A DNA stretch of 64,000 nucleotides from Pseudosulfitobacter pseudonitzschiae (GCF_002222635.1 NZ_CP022421.1:35246-99245); one strand, 5' to 3'. Counted from the first letter of the stretch, positions 1 through 8,838 are shown. Numbers and translations: made by a program. Notes: a model not told the origin generated them from the letters alone.

Positions 1-219
1 GGCGTCTTTCCAGACCCAAGCGCCGTTCGTGTCGCTGGCGCCGAAAGCATCCTCCATCGCGGCGCGTAAGGCGGCGGCGTCGATGGTTTTACCAGCCTCG
101 AAGAAAGAGACGAGGGCAGTTGCAGCCTGCATCAGGTGTTGGGCGAAGCCCGGGGCCGCGGGCAGGGAAGGGGCCTCGGCAGGGCTGGCAAGCGGGACGG
201 ATTGGGGGTGAGCGTTCAT
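1..219 (-). CDS. Strawberry-notch-like helicase/methyltransferase, N-terminal fragment
   Basis: The first 73 residues of a minus-strand protein that runs off the left edge. The ATG is at 219 and the frame is open to base 1. The fragment begins MNAHPQSVPLASPAEAPS and contains PGFAQHLMQAATALVSFFEAG, which I recognise as the usual N-terminus of the very large (about 1,400-aa) strawberry-notch-type NTP hydrolase with a methyltransferase domain found on alphaproteobacterial plasmids and ICEs. No catalytic motif lies inside the fragment, so the call rests on this N-terminal block and on the ParB-like, DUF3768 and DUF6915 neighbours. A 9-bp-stem hairpin lies 56 nt upstream of the start. Confidence 0.6.
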   Translation of the reverse strand, partial: MNAHPQSVPLASPAEAPSLPAAPGFAQHLMQAATALVSFFEAGKTIDAAALRAAMEDAFGASDTNGAWVWKDA

Positions 220-274
220 CGGCAATCTCCGGGGTTGAGGGTTGGCCCCCAAGCCCCGTGCGCACTCTCTCGCC

Positions 275-295
275 CGGGAGGGGTCACCCCTCCCG
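275..295. repeat. Perfect palindrome in helicase gene leader
   Basis: A 9-bp inverted repeat with a 3-nt loop (CGGGAGGGG / CCCCTCCCG). It lies upstream of the minus-strand start at 219 and downstream of the stop of the flavoprotein gene at 392. No U-tract follows on either strand, so it is more likely a leader structure or operator than a simple terminator. Comparable hairpins precede other backbone genes in this window. Confidence 0.6.
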
Positions 296-391
296 CCCTG
301 CCTCTCACTTTTTCATGGCTAAGCCTGACGACGGCGTAGGCACTTGCAGACTTAATCTAGCGGGGTGGGCCACTACGAGACCTTTGCGCGG

Positions 392-2383
392 TCAAGGTCC
401 AGAGGATATCCTCAGACCGACCTCCCGCCCGTCGCGAAAGGCTGCTGCGGCGAGACGCGGGGCGGCGGCGTCGCCAATCGGACGTACATCGATATCGCGC
501 GCCCGAAGTTCTTCGAGGAGGGCCGTATCGGTCCGATTGCCTGTCGCCAGAACCAGCGAATCCGCCGCAATGTCGGTCTCTTCACCGGTCAGCAAAGAGG
601 TGCAACGTGCGCCCGCGTTCGACCAGCGCAAGATCGCGCTCTCAGTGACAAAGGTCACCCCCAGCCGGGCAAGCGTTTGACGTGCGCTGAAATCCGTTGC
701 GCTGCGCACCAACTCGCGGGCGATCATGGCGTCAGGGGTGATGATGGTTACCTCGTGCCCCGCCTCGGCCAGATGCCAGGCGGTGCCAATTCCCTTCCAC
801 TGGCCACCCTCATCGAGGATCAACACGCGATGTCCTAGGCGGGCAGCGCGGCCCATGACATCTTCGGTCGACCAGACATTGCCTGTTTCGATGCCCTGCA
901 GTTCGGCCACCTGTGGCCGCGCCTTTTGGAATCCGGTACCGGGGAGCAGAGAGCCGGTGGCAAGGATCACGACATCGGCACTGACATCCGCGATATCATC
1001 GGCATCCATGTAACAGTTGAAGCGGATCTCGACGCCCAACTTGGTCAGTTGCCGCTCATACCATGCGATCAGGTCGGTGATCTGGGCGCGACGCGGTTGC
1101 AGCCCGGCCAAACGGAACTGGCCACCGAGTTCTGGTGCGGCCTCCGCCAGGATCACGCGATGTCCGCATTCGGCGGCCACGCGCGCAGTCTCCAGGCCAG
1201 CAGGTCCGCCGCCGACCACCAAGACGTATTTCGGCGCGGGGGAGGGGGTGAAGCGATCTCCGCCCCACTCGAATTCATGTCCCACAGACGGGTTGATCAG
1301 GCAGGAGATGTAATAGTCACGCCCACGTCGGCCCCAGCATTGCTGATTGCAGGACAGACATCCGCGGATGTCCTCGGTTCGGCCATCGGCCGCCTTGTTG
1401 ACCATATGCGGATCGGCGATCTGCCCGCGCACGATGGAGACGAGATCCGCCTGACCGGCTCCGAGCACGGCATTGGCATTATCCGGAGTTCGGATATTGG
1501 CTTCGGCGGTCACGCGGGCACCAAGCCCTGCCTGTTTCAGACGCTCCGCCAGATCGGCGCCCAAGTTCTCGGGGTACTGAAAACTCGGGATGATTTTCTG
1601 GAAATCGACATAGCTTCCCGCGCCGACGGTGACATAATCCATCAGCCCTTCGGCATCGTGCAGGGTGACGATTTCGACCATCTCGTCACGGGTCGGAAAG
1701 ACGCCGGTGGTCGGATCGTCCGACACGGACAGCCCGATAATGAACTGATCGCCGCAGGCGTCGCGCACTCGGCGCAGGATTTCGCGCGAGAACCGTGTGC
1801 GGTTCTCAAGGCTGCCGCCCCATTCGTCTTCGCGCTGGTTCGAGAACGGTGTCCAGAACTGGTCGAGAAGGCAATGGTAAGCGGCCCAGATTTCCACCCC
1901 GTCGAACCCGGATTTCTGGCAGCGGATCGCGGCCTGGACAAAGCCGTCGATGGTTTCTTCGATCTCGGCCACGGACATGGCGCGGCTGCCATCGTTGTCG
2001 TGATAGCTTGGTCCCCCTGAGGGGGACCAGTTCGCGTGCCAGCTGTTGTCCCAATCACCGTGCGCACCGACGTGGTAGAGTTGCTGGATCATCACTGCGC
2101 CTTCTGCCCGGCAGGCCTTGGTGATGCGTGCGAAATGCGGAATCACATCGTCGCTGGAATGGCGGAAGTTGCCACGGGTCAGCACGGCTGCGGCATGTAC
2201 CGGCATGGGTTCCACCACGATCATCGCCGCGCCGCCTTTGGCGCGCTCGAGGTAGTAACCCAGATGCCTGTCCCCGGGCAGGCCATCGTCCGCCATGTTG
2301 GTGGTATGGGCGCCGAAGACGATACGGTTGCGCAGGGTTTTGTGGCGCAGCGTGAGTGGATTAAAAACGTGCTTGAGGCTCAT
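392..2383 (-). CDS. NADH:flavin oxidoreductase / FAD-dependent demethylase (TMADH/FadH-like)
   Basis: A 663-aa fused flavoenzyme. Residues about 1-330 form an Old-Yellow-Enzyme FMN barrel (start MSLKHVFNPLTLRHKTLRNR). The linker carries CLSCNQQC followed by a fourth Cys 11 residues later, the CX2CX3CX11C [4Fe-4S] pattern of 2,4-dienoyl-CoA reductase. Residues about 385-663 form a Rossmann FAD/NAD(P) module (VLVVGGGPAGLETARVAAE). Relatives include trimethylamine/dimethylamine dehydrogenases, dienoyl-CoA reductase and N-methylproline demethylases. It is the last gene of the 6186-to-392 operon and its ATG overlaps the upstream stop by 4 nt. In this context oxidative N-demethylation or dehydrogenation of a proline derivative is the likely role; the substrate cannot be read from sequence. 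Confidence 0.8.
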   Translation of the reverse strand: MSLKHVFNPLTLRHKTLRNRIVFGAHTTNMADDGLPGDRHLGYYLERAKGGAAMIVVEPMPVHAAAVLTRGNFRHSSDDVIPHFARITKACRAEGAVMIQQLYHVGAHGDWDNSWHANWSPSGGPSYHDNDGSRAMSVAEIEETIDGFVQAAIRCQKSGFDGVEIWAAYHCLLDQFWTPFSNQREDEWGGSLENRTRFSREILRRVRDACGDQFIIGLSVSDDPTTGVFPTRDEMVEIVTLHDAEGLMDYVTVGAGSYVDFQKIIPSFQYPENLGADLAERLKQAGLGARVTAEANIRTPDNANAVLGAGQADLVSIVRGQIADPHMVNKAADGRTEDIRGCLSCNQQCWGRRGRDYYISCLINPSVGHEFEWGGDRFTPSPAPKYVLVVGGGPAGLETARVAAECGHRVILAEAAPELGGQFRLAGLQPRRAQITDLIAWYERQLTKLGVEIRFNCYMDADDIADVSADVVILATGSLLPGTGFQKARPQVAELQGIETGNVWSTEDVMGRAARLGHRVLILDEGGQWKGIGTAWHLAEAGHEVTIITPDAMIARELVRSATDFSARQTLARLGVTFVTESAILRWSNAGARCTSLLTGEETDIAADSLVLATGNRTDTALLEELRARDIDVRPIGDAAAPRLAAAAFRDGREVGLRISSGP

Positions 2384-3111
2384 TCTTTGGTCTCCAGCCT
2401 GTCCAGCCCATCACGCAGGGCTTCGCGCATGCCGCTTTCCTCAAGAGATTGGCGCAGGCGCTGATTGAAGCCGCCCGGCGTATTCAAGGCCTCGACCACC
2501 TTTCCGGCTGGGGTATCGGCCAGGCTTGAAGCCACCAGGTGACGCAAGAAAGCGTCTCCCCGTTCCGGATCCGCCACCCGGGCTGCCAGCCAGGCAGTCG
2601 TGTCTTCCACCAGCCGCGCGACCGGCGAAAGGACAGCCTGGGCGCTGATATAGGCCGCCATCTCAGCATCATTTTTTATCATGTAGACAGTGTTGGCCGA
2701 CGTGACGAGAGAGCGGACCAGATCGCCGTCGCCTTGCACAAGCACCGGCGAACCTCCCGAAGCGATACCGGGAAAAGGGAGCATGATTGCCGAGGCCCGC
2801 GCCGGGGCGATCATGGTAGCGACCGTAGTCAGCGAGGCTCCCCCCATCAGCGAAATCACCTGTTGCTCCGCGCGGAACGACAGGTCTCGCAGGATGTTCG
2901 GAGCCGCCTCAGCGATGAGCGCCACGAGGATGATATCGCTCCGATCGATCACCTCCTGGTTGGAGGCAACGGCGACGTTGTCGAATTCTTCGGCCAGCGC
3001 TTGCGCGTGGCGCGCGCTGCGTTCGGACACGGTGATCTGATGCCCGCCCCCGGCGACACCCCGGACAACCGCTGAGGCGATTGTACCTGTTCCGATGATC
3101 CCGATCCGCAT
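2380..3111 (-). CDS. Pyrroline-5-carboxylate reductase-like protein
   Basis: A 243-aa NAD(P)-binding protein of the ProC superfamily. It begins [18 protein letters not shown] (Rossmann GxGxxA/G). The body contains LMGGASLTTVATMIAP and MLPFPGIASGGSPVLV, matching the ProC core, with a helical C-terminal dimerisation half. The start at 3111 is chosen because its A is shared with the preceding TGA (TGATG); an upstream in-frame ATG at 3126 would overlap the racemase-family gene. It probably reduces a cyclic imino acid (P5C or an N-methyl or hydroxy analogue) or a related substrate made by the neighbouring enzymes. The sequence diverges from housekeeping ProC, so the exact substrate is open. Confidence 0.75.
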   Translation of the reverse strand: MRIGIIGTGTIASAVVRGVAGGGHQITVSERSARHAQALAEEFDNVAVASNQEVIDRSDIILVALIAEAAPNILRDLSFRAEQQVISLMGGASLTTVATMIAPARASAIMLPFPGIASGGSPVLVQGDGDLVRSLVTSANTVYMIKNDAEMAAYISAQAVLSPVARLVEDTTAWLAARVADPERGDAFLRHLVASSLADTPAGKVVEALNTPGGFNQRLRQSLEESGMREALRDGLDRLETKE

Positions 3112-4139
3112 CACTTCGCCCCCCACGTATCTGACAACCGATACCCCTCCGGCCAGGGATCGGACGGGTCCAACATGTGCTGGTGAATACCGGTGACCCA
3201 GCCGCGGCCGGAGATTTCCGGGACGATGGCCGCGCGACCTCCGATCGTTGTTTCGCTGACGATGGTCCCCGAAAACGTCGAACCGATCACCGAGCGCGCG
3301 GTCAGGCGATCAGCAATTTTCATCACGCCGCGTGCGTGCAGCAGGGCCATACGGGCCGAAAGTGCGGTGCCGGTTGGCGACCGGTCGACCTTGCCGGGCT
3401 GGATTGCCACCGCAGCGCCTGTTGTCAGACCCTGCGGTCCGTCGGTCAGAGGTCCGGCAAAGAGGCAGAACGAGATATGCTGCCAATCGGCGTTCTCGGG
3501 ATGGGTGAAGCCCAGCTGGTCGTTGGCTGCATTCGTGATGCGGACACCAAGTTTGGCGATGTCGTGTGCCTCGGATTCAATCAGCGAAAAACCTAGCGCC
3601 GCCGCATCGACGACCACGAAACTGTCACCGCCATAGGCCGTGTCGATGGTCAGGGTGCCTAGGCCTTCGACCTCCAGCTTTTGGTCAAGCTCGGCAGCGA
3701 AGGAGGGTACGTTCTGGACGTGGATGCGTTCGGCCTTGCCGTTTCGGCATTCTGCCCGCACACGCACCAACCCACCCGGAGCTTCGAGCACCATGTGCGT
3801 TTCCGGTTCCTGCATCGGTACCAGACCCGCGTCCAGCAACACGGTTGAGACGCAGATCGAATTGGAGCCGGACATCGGTGGCGTGTCCTCGGGCTCCATG
3901 ATGATCCAGGCGGCCTGGGCATCGGGATGCTTGGGTGGCACCAGAAGGTTGACGTGCCGGAAGACCCCGCCGCGCGGTTCGTTCAAAACGAAATTACGCA
4001 AGGTCTGGTCGCGCGCGATCCATCGGCTCTGCTCCCAGACCGTGTCGCCGGGCGGCGGCAGGACGCCGCCAACGATCACGTCGCCGACCTCGCCCTCGGC
4101 ATGGGCGGAGATCACGTGGATGGTCTTGGTCGAGCGCAT
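3111..4139 (-). CDS. Proline racemase / hydroxyproline dehydratase-family protein (Ser/Thr variant)
   Basis: A 342-aa protein of the proline racemase superfamily (proline racemase, 4-hydroxyproline epimerase, trans-3-hydroxyproline dehydratase). The two catalytic positions are recognisable: [19 protein letters not shown], where canonical enzymes have MCGH, and [12 protein letters not shown], where canonical enzymes have DRSPCGTG. Both catalytic Cys are therefore replaced, by Ser and Thr. The remaining family blocks are intact ([19 protein letters not shown]-like [14 protein letters not shown]). Dehydratases of the family tolerate Thr at the second site, so a 3-hydroxyproline-type dehydratase is more likely than a racemase. 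A product Delta1-pyrroline-2-carboxylate would suit the ornithine-cyclodeaminase-family gene at 6981. It lies 1 nt after the stop at 4141 in the same operon. Confidence 0.8.
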   Translation of the reverse strand: MRSTKTIHVISAHAEGEVGDVIVGGVLPPPGDTVWEQSRWIARDQTLRNFVLNEPRGGVFRHVNLLVPPKHPDAQAAWIIMEPEDTPPMSGSNSICVSTVLLDAGLVPMQEPETHMVLEAPGGLVRVRAECRNGKAERIHVQNVPSFAAELDQKLEVEGLGTLTIDTAYGGDSFVVVDAAALGFSLIESEAHDIAKLGVRITNAANDQLGFTHPENADWQHISFCLFAGPLTDGPQGLTTGAAVAIQPGKVDRSPTGTALSARMALLHARGVMKIADRLTARSVIGSTFSGTIVSETTIGGRAAIVPEISGRGWVTGIHQHMLDPSDPWPEGYRLSDTWGAK

Positions 4140-4140
4140 G

Positions 4141-6186
4141 TCAGATATCCTTCATCAGCCGCAGCGCGTCGTAGATTGCCGCGTGGGTGTTGCGGGCGCT
4201 GACCGCGTCGCCGATGCGGAACAGCTGGAAGCTGCCGTCCGGGTTGCGCATCACGGCCTGTGGACGCCCTTCGATCAGGGCGTCGTGGTCGACCGCACCG
4301 CCATTGGAGGACAGGGGCTTCAGCTCGAAGTAGAGATCGTCTAGCGGCAGGGTGCCATAGTTCACAACGATCTGGTCGTAGGTCTTCTGGCTGGTAAAAC
4401 TACTGTAGTCCGTCCCGATCGTGGCCTTGAGACGGTTACCCTCCTTTTCCACGGCCTTCAGGCGACGGGTGACAGTAAAGGTCACATCCTTGTCCTGCAG
4501 CGCCCGCATGTAAGGCACGAGGTTCATCGCCATGATGTCTGGGGCAAAGGTCCGGTCAGGGGTCATGACCTCGACCTTAGCACCCGCGTTTGCCGCAATC
4601 TCTGCGGCCATGACACCGGGATGATCGCCGCTTTCGTCATAAATCAGAACATCCTGCCCGGGCTTCACGTCGCCCGAAATCAGGTCCCAGGCCGAGACGA
4701 CGAGAGGCTGATCGGTGCGATCCTCGAACAGGCCGGTGTTGGGCAGCCCGCCGGTGGCGACAATCACCACGTCGGGGTTCAGGTCGGTCACGTCGCCGGC
4801 TTCGGCCCAGGTGTTGAAGCGGAACTCGACGTCGCGGGCCGCACATTGCGCCATCCGCCAGTCGATGATCGAGATCATCTCGCGCCGACGTGGGTTCTGC
4901 GCCGTCAGGCGGACCTGCCCGCCAGGATCGGGCTGGACCTCGAAAACGGTGACGTGGTGACCGCGCTCTGCCGCGACCCGGGCCGCTTCCAGCCCGGCTG
5001 GGCCGGCACCGATGATGACCACGCGCCTGCGGGTCTCGGCCGGTGCGATCTCGTGCGGCATCGTCAACTCGCGCCCGGTGGCCGCGTTGTGGATGCAAAG
5101 AGCCTCGCCCGCCGCATAGATACGGTCGAGACAATAGGTGGCGCCGACGCAGGGCCGGATGTCGTCCTCACGCCCTTCGACGATCTTCTTCATGATATGC
5201 GGATCGGCCATGTGGGCGCGGGTCATGCCCACCATGTCCAAGAGCCCCGCCTGAACGGCATGACGGGCGGTGGCCACATCGGGAATCTTGGCCGCGTGGA
5301 AGGTCGGCATCCCGGTCGCCTTCTTCACCTCGCCTGCGAAATCCAGATGCGGGGCGTTCTTCATGCCCTGGACCGGGATCACGTCGGTCATCGCCGGATC
5401 GGTATGGATGCGACCCCGGATCACGTTGAGGAAATCGACCATGCCGCAATCAGCCAGGCGTTTGGAAATCTCGATGCCTTCCTCGGGCGTGATCCCCCCA
5501 ACCTCGGCCTCATCCGCCGTGTAACGCAGGCCGACGATGAAGTCGTTGCCCACCCGCTCGCGAATACCGGCGAGCACGTCCATCAGCAGCTTCATCCGGC
5601 TGTCGAGGCTTTGCCCGCCATAGGACCCGTCCAGATCGTTGGTCAGGGGTGACCAGAACTGGTCCAGCAGGTGGCCGTAGACCTGCAATTCGATCCCGTC
5701 CATACCGCCAGCCTTCATCCGCTCGGTCGCATCAGCAAAGTCGGTGATGATGCGCTCGATATCCCAGTCTTCGGCGCGCTTGGGGAAGGCCCGGTGGGCC
5801 GGTTCGCGGTGCATGGTCGATGATACCGACGGGAGCCATGCGCCTTTATCCCAGCGGGTCCGACGGCCCAGATGCGTCAGCTGGATCATCACCGCGCAAC
5901 CATGGTCATGGCAGGCATCGGTCAGCTGTTTGATCCACGGCACCACCTCGTCCTTGTAGGCGAGGATGTTGTTGAACACGGGCGGGCTGTCCTTGGACAC
6001 CGCTGCCGAACCAGCCGTCATGGCCAATGCCACCCCGGCCTTGGCGCGCTCCGCATGATAGGCGGCATAGCGCTCTTTCGGCATCCCGTCTTCGGGATAG
6101 GCCGGTTCATGACTGGTGGTCATGATCCGGTTCCGCAGCGTCAGGTGTTTGAGTTGATAGGGTTGAAGAAGGGGATCGTTGGACAT
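4141..6186 (-). CDS. N-methylproline demethylase-like flavoprotein
   Basis: A 681-aa paralogue of the 392-2383 protein: OYE-type FMN barrel (start [20 protein letters not shown]), linker cluster, then an FAD/NAD(P) module ([19 protein letters not shown]). The linker reads [20 protein letters not shown]; the position of the second cluster Cys is Ala. I recall this CVGA-YC pattern from proteins annotated as N-methylproline demethylase in stachydrine-type clusters. The start at 6186 has a strong AAGGAGG ribosome site; an upstream ATG at 6285 would run over the promoter. It is the first gene of the operon, transcribed divergently from the TetR gene, and probably removes the N-methyl group of N-methylproline or a hydroxylated analogue. 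Confidence 0.78.
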   Translation of the reverse strand: MSNDPLLQPYQLKHLTLRNRIMTTSHEPAYPEDGMPKERYAAYHAERAKAGVALAMTAGSAAVSKDSPPVFNNILAYKDEVVPWIKQLTDACHDHGCAVMIQLTHLGRRTRWDKGAWLPSVSSTMHREPAHRAFPKRAEDWDIERIITDFADATERMKAGGMDGIELQVYGHLLDQFWSPLTNDLDGSYGGQSLDSRMKLLMDVLAGIRERVGNDFIVGLRYTADEAEVGGITPEEGIEISKRLADCGMVDFLNVIRGRIHTDPAMTDVIPVQGMKNAPHLDFAGEVKKATGMPTFHAAKIPDVATARHAVQAGLLDMVGMTRAHMADPHIMKKIVEGREDDIRPCVGATYCLDRIYAAGEALCIHNAATGRELTMPHEIAPAETRRRVVIIGAGPAGLEAARVAAERGHHVTVFEVQPDPGGQVRLTAQNPRRREMISIIDWRMAQCAARDVEFRFNTWAEAGDVTDLNPDVVIVATGGLPNTGLFEDRTDQPLVVSAWDLISGDVKPGQDVLIYDESGDHPGVMAAEIAANAGAKVEVMTPDRTFAPDIMAMNLVPYMRALQDKDVTFTVTRRLKAVEKEGNRLKATIGTDYSSFTSQKTYDQIVVNYGTLPLDDLYFELKPLSSNGGAVDHDALIEGRPQAVMRNPDGSFQLFRIGDAVSARNTHAAIYDALRLMKDI

Positions 6187-6213
6187 GGGCGGGCCTCCTT
6201 GGCGGATAGCGTC

Positions 6214-6242
6214 TGTATCCTCAAAATGTTCAGATATGTCAA
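6214..6242 (-). promoter_or_regulatory. Promoter of the flavoprotein/racemase operon
   Basis: On the minus strand a consensus TTGACA (6242-6237) is followed after 17 nt by GATACA (6219-6214), about 28 nt upstream of the ATG at 6186. It lies in the 119-bp gap shared with the divergent TetR gene, so the TetR operator probably overlaps it. Confidence 0.55.
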
Positions 6243-6269
6243 GTAGAGGTTCATGTCTGTATATTTTCC

Positions 6270-6298
6270 TTGTGACCACCATCACGGCGGACTAATGT
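6270..6298 (+). promoter_or_regulatory. Candidate tetR promoter, possibly leaderless transcript
   Basis: TTGTGA (6270-6275), 17-nt spacer, TAATGT (6293-6298). The ATG at 6306 begins only 8 nt after the -10 box and no Shine-Dalgarno sequence is visible, so a leaderless mRNA is plausible. Confidence 0.4.
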
Positions 6299-6305
6299 TG
6301 ACGCC

Positions 6306-6965
6306 ATGACCGCAAAGAAAGAAACACTCGAATCCGACGAAAAGACCACCGGCTGGCGTGGGTCGCGCGAGGTCTGGATGGACGCCGCGAGACAGGCGCT
6401 GATCTCTTCGGGCGTCGATGCGGTGAAGATTCAGCCGCTGGCGAGCCAGCTGCAGATTGCGCGCACCAGCTTCTATTGGTTCTTCAAGGACCGGAATGCG
6501 CTCTTGGATGCGTTGCTGGAGGAGTGGGATGTCAAGAACACCGGCGCCTTCATCGAGGCCTGCGGCACCTATGCAGAGACAATTTCCGAGGCAGTCCTGA
6601 ATCTGATTGTGGTCTTCCACGATGAGGCGCTCTTCGAGCCGCAACTCGATTTTGCGATACGGGGATGGGCGCACAAGTCCGACCTGGCCGCGGCACGGGT
6701 TCACGAGGCCGACCAGGCCCGGTTGGCAACGATCCGGGCGATGTTCATGCGCTTCGGGTTCGCCGAGGATGAGGCGGATGTCCGGGCGCGGACCGTCTAC
6801 CTGACCCAGATTGGCTACATCGCAATGCAGGTTTCCGAGGCCAGGGTCGTACGGATGGCGCGGGCACCCGGCTATGTGAAGACCTTTTGCGGGCAAGCGC
6901 CGAGCCCGAGTGAACTGGCCCGGTTCTACGCGCGCCTGAAATTCGACCCTACAGTTGCGACCTGA
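6306..6965 (+). CDS. TetR/AcrR-family transcriptional regulator
   Basis: A 219-aa regulator. The N-terminal helix-turn-helix covers about residues 22-70 (WMDAARQALISSGVDAVKIQ, then LQIARTSFYWFFKDRNALLD, a classic TetR recognition helix and helix 4). The C-terminal domain is helical and ligand-binding. It is divergent from the demethylase/racemase operon with only 119 bp between starts and is followed after 15 bp by the ornithine cyclodeaminase-family gene. It most likely represses both transcription units until the proline-derived substrate or an intermediate binds. Specific ligand unknown. Confidence 0.85.
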   Translation: MTAKKETLESDEKTTGWRGSREVWMDAARQALISSGVDAVKIQPLASQLQIARTSFYWFFKDRNALLDALLEEWDVKNTGAFIEACGTYAETISEAVLNLIVVFHDEALFEPQLDFAIRGWAHKSDLAAARVHEADQARLATIRAMFMRFGFAEDEADVRARTVYLTQIGYIAMQVSEARVVRMARAPGYVKTFCGQAPSPSELARFYARLKFDPTVAT

Positions 6966-6980
6966 GGATACGACGTCGCC

Positions 6981-7919
6981 ATGACCATTCGCCAGATCAC
7001 CTACGATGACACCATCGAACATCTATCTTGGCCGGACGCCGTGGCGGCTCTGCGGGAGGGGCACCGTCTGCCGCGCGCACAGGTCGCCGACATGTTTCTC
7101 GGGCCTGGGGACGCGACTCTTTTAAGCCGTGGCGCCTGGATCGAAGGTTTGGGATTTGGGGTGAAGTCAGTCACGGTGTTCGACGACAACTCGCGGCAGG
7201 GCTTGCCGACGATCCAGGGCGGGATGCTGGTGTTCGAGCCAACGAACGGATGCCTTGAAGCGGTCATCGAAGGTCGCCTCGTCACCGAAATCAAAACGGC
7301 TGCCGACTCTGTTCTAGGCGCAACCTATCTCGCGCGACCCGACAGCTGGCATTTGTTGATCGTCGGAGGAGGCACTGTCGCGCGCAGCCTGATCGAGGCC
7401 TACACTGCGGTGTTTCCGGGGCTCAAGCGCGTGTCGATCTGGACACGGCGCCCGGAGCAGGCGCGCGTCCTCGCTGCCGAATGGCCGCCCGGGGCGTTCA
7501 CTGTCGGAGCGGTCCCCAACCTGGCTGAGGCGGCAGGACAGGCCGACATCATCAGCTGCGCAACCATGGCCCGCGAGCCGGTACTTCGGGGCGCGTGGCT
7601 ACGTCCGGGAACCCATGTGGATCTTATCGGCGCCTACAAGGCGGACATGCGCGAGGCAGATGACGATCTGATCTCAAGCGCGTCCCTTTATGTCGACAGC
7701 CGAGAGACAACCATCCATCACATTGGCGAGTTAATGATGCCGATCGCGAGCGGGGCAATCTCCGAGGCAAGCGTCATCGGCGACTTGTACGATCTTGCAA
7801 TGGACGGCGCTTCGGCGCGCAGGAGCCCAGACGAGATCACGGTCTACAAGAACGGCGGTGGCGCTCACCTCGATCTGATGACGGCGCGCTACATCTCGAG
7901 TCTTGTGTCCGATACTTGA
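6981..7919 (+). CDS. Ornithine cyclodeaminase / mu-crystallin family reductase
   Basis: A 312-aa protein with the family hallmarks: substrate-side GFGVKSVTVFDDN, Rossmann LLIVGGGTVARSLIEAY, and the C-terminal KNGGGAHLDLMTARY block. Members include ornithine cyclodeaminase, alanine dehydrogenase, ketimine reductase and Delta1-pyrroline-2-carboxylate reductases that act after trans-3-hydroxyproline dehydratase. Because the window also encodes a hydroxyproline-dehydratase-family protein, reduction of Delta1-pyrroline-2-carboxylate to L-proline is the best inference. It is co-transcribed with the TetR gene 15 bp upstream and followed by a hairpin terminator at 7984. Confidence 0.82.
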   Translation: MTIRQITYDDTIEHLSWPDAVAALREGHRLPRAQVADMFLGPGDATLLSRGAWIEGLGFGVKSVTVFDDNSRQGLPTIQGGMLVFEPTNGCLEAVIEGRLVTEIKTAADSVLGATYLARPDSWHLLIVGGGTVARSLIEAYTAVFPGLKRVSIWTRRPEQARVLAAEWPPGAFTVGAVPNLAEAAGQADIISCATMAREPVLRGAWLRPGTHVDLIGAYKADMREADDDLISSASLYVDSRETTIHHIGELMMPIASGAISEASVIGDLYDLAMDGASARRSPDEITVYKNGGGAHLDLMTARYISSLVSDT

Positions 7920-7983
7920 ACGCCCTGCACGACCACCGGGTCTTGAGGTATTTTTTACCTATTATGGTTTTCAAAAGGAAAAA

Positions 7984-8013
7984 GGCGGCATCCGGGAGGA
8001 GGTGGATGCCGCC
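7984..8013. terminator. Bidirectional hairpin terminator
   Basis: A perfect 10-bp stem (GGCGGCATCC / GGATGCCGCC) with a 10-nt loop. On the plus strand it is followed by GTTT. On the minus strand it is followed by a T-rich run, the complement of the AAAAGGAAAAA upstream. It lies between the converging ornithine-cyclodeaminase-family gene (ends 7919) and the backbone gene ending at 8182, so it could serve both. Confidence 0.6.
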
Positions 8014-8103
8014 GTTTAGCTCAGATCGGCTCAGGGAGGAGGAGAGAACCGATCATATTCGAGACATAGTGGTCATGCTGCGACCGCACAATAGCTGTGC
8101 CAT

Positions 8104-8134
8104 GTTGATTCCGCATTGCAGCAATGCTGATCCG
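8104..8134. repeat. Short repeats and palindrome, possible IS-end relic
   Basis: TGTTGATTCCG (8104) and TGCTGATCCG (8125) are near-identical direct repeats separated by a perfect palindrome GCATTGC-A-GCAATGC (8113-8127). Multiple short terminal repeats of this kind occur at IS21-family ends, but no transposase gene is present. The position fits the junction between cargo I and the backbone. The assignment is tentative. Confidence 0.25.
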
Positions 8135-8181
8135 CTTGGGCTCTGCGCAAAAGTGTGGTCATTTTCAGCCCGTCCAGGCCT

Positions 8182-8817
8182 CTAAGGGAGTGCCTGCGCT
8201 TGAGCGGCAGCGGACTGACGTGTTTGACCCGGCGACGGTATGGGCACCGCCTCCCGCGCTTCGGGCAAACAACCCGTTTCATAGTCGCCGACGAACCCCC
8301 AGCAGGCGTCTACTTCCTCGCCATCCCGCTCGATGACATAGCCGTAAACCCGTCCGCCGAGATAGGCATCGTAGGTGACGATTTCGCCGCGCAGGATGTC
8401 TTCAGCCTTTTCACGCAGTGCCTTGGTGACGCGTTTCACGCCGAATACTTTCCGAACCTCCTCTAGCGTGACGTAGATGAAGCCGACCTGGCCGGAATCC
8501 CACGGGCAGTGGAACCCGATGGTGTTCATCGCGAGACCGGAATGGTCATAGAGAAAGACGGGCAGCAGGATCGCCTTGCGTCCAGCGCGGTCGCCCAGCT
8601 GGTTCATCGTAAGATCGCACTGATCCGAAATACCCGCGAGAATGCGCAGGAACGCCTCGGGGCTATCGAATTGATGGCTGTCACCCAGCCGATAGCGGCG
8701 ATGCCAGCAGATCAATGTGCCGAGGTTGGACCACTCCCGAGGGCTTTCTGCGTCGGGGTCGTGGTAGATTTTGATGATGTGGCCCTGGTAGGCCTCCTCA
8801 TAGACAAGGTCGTGCAT
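8182..8817 (-). CDS. Conserved phage/plasmid protein of unknown function
   Basis: A 211-aa soluble protein. The start at 8817 has a GAGAGGA ribosome site; the upstream ATG at 8868 would cut into the leader hairpin. The segment LYDHSGLAMNTIGFHCPWD, then SGQVGFIYVTLEEVRK, recurs in small proteins of many phages and mobile elements, as does an N-terminal block NLGTLICWHRRYRLGD and a C-terminal YGYVIERDGEEVDACWGF. No function is established that I know of. It is the last gene of the small backbone array and is preceded by a 14-bp-stem hairpin at 8839-8883. Confidence 0.7.
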   Translation of the reverse strand: MHDLVYEEAYQGHIIKIYHDPDAESPREWSNLGTLICWHRRYRLGDSHQFDSPEAFLRILAGISDQCDLTMNQLGDRAGRKAILLPVFLYDHSGLAMNTIGFHCPWDSGQVGFIYVTLEEVRKVFGVKRVTKALREKAEDILRGEIVTYDAYLGGRVYGYVIERDGEEVDACWGFVGDYETGCLPEAREAVPIPSPGQTRQSAAAQAQALP

Positions 8818-8838
8818 GGAGATGTCCTCTCTTGAAAC

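Noticed and set aside
4621..5652. 343-codon plus-strand open frame
   Set aside because: Antisense to the OYE-type flavoprotein, whose motifs are clear on the minus strand.
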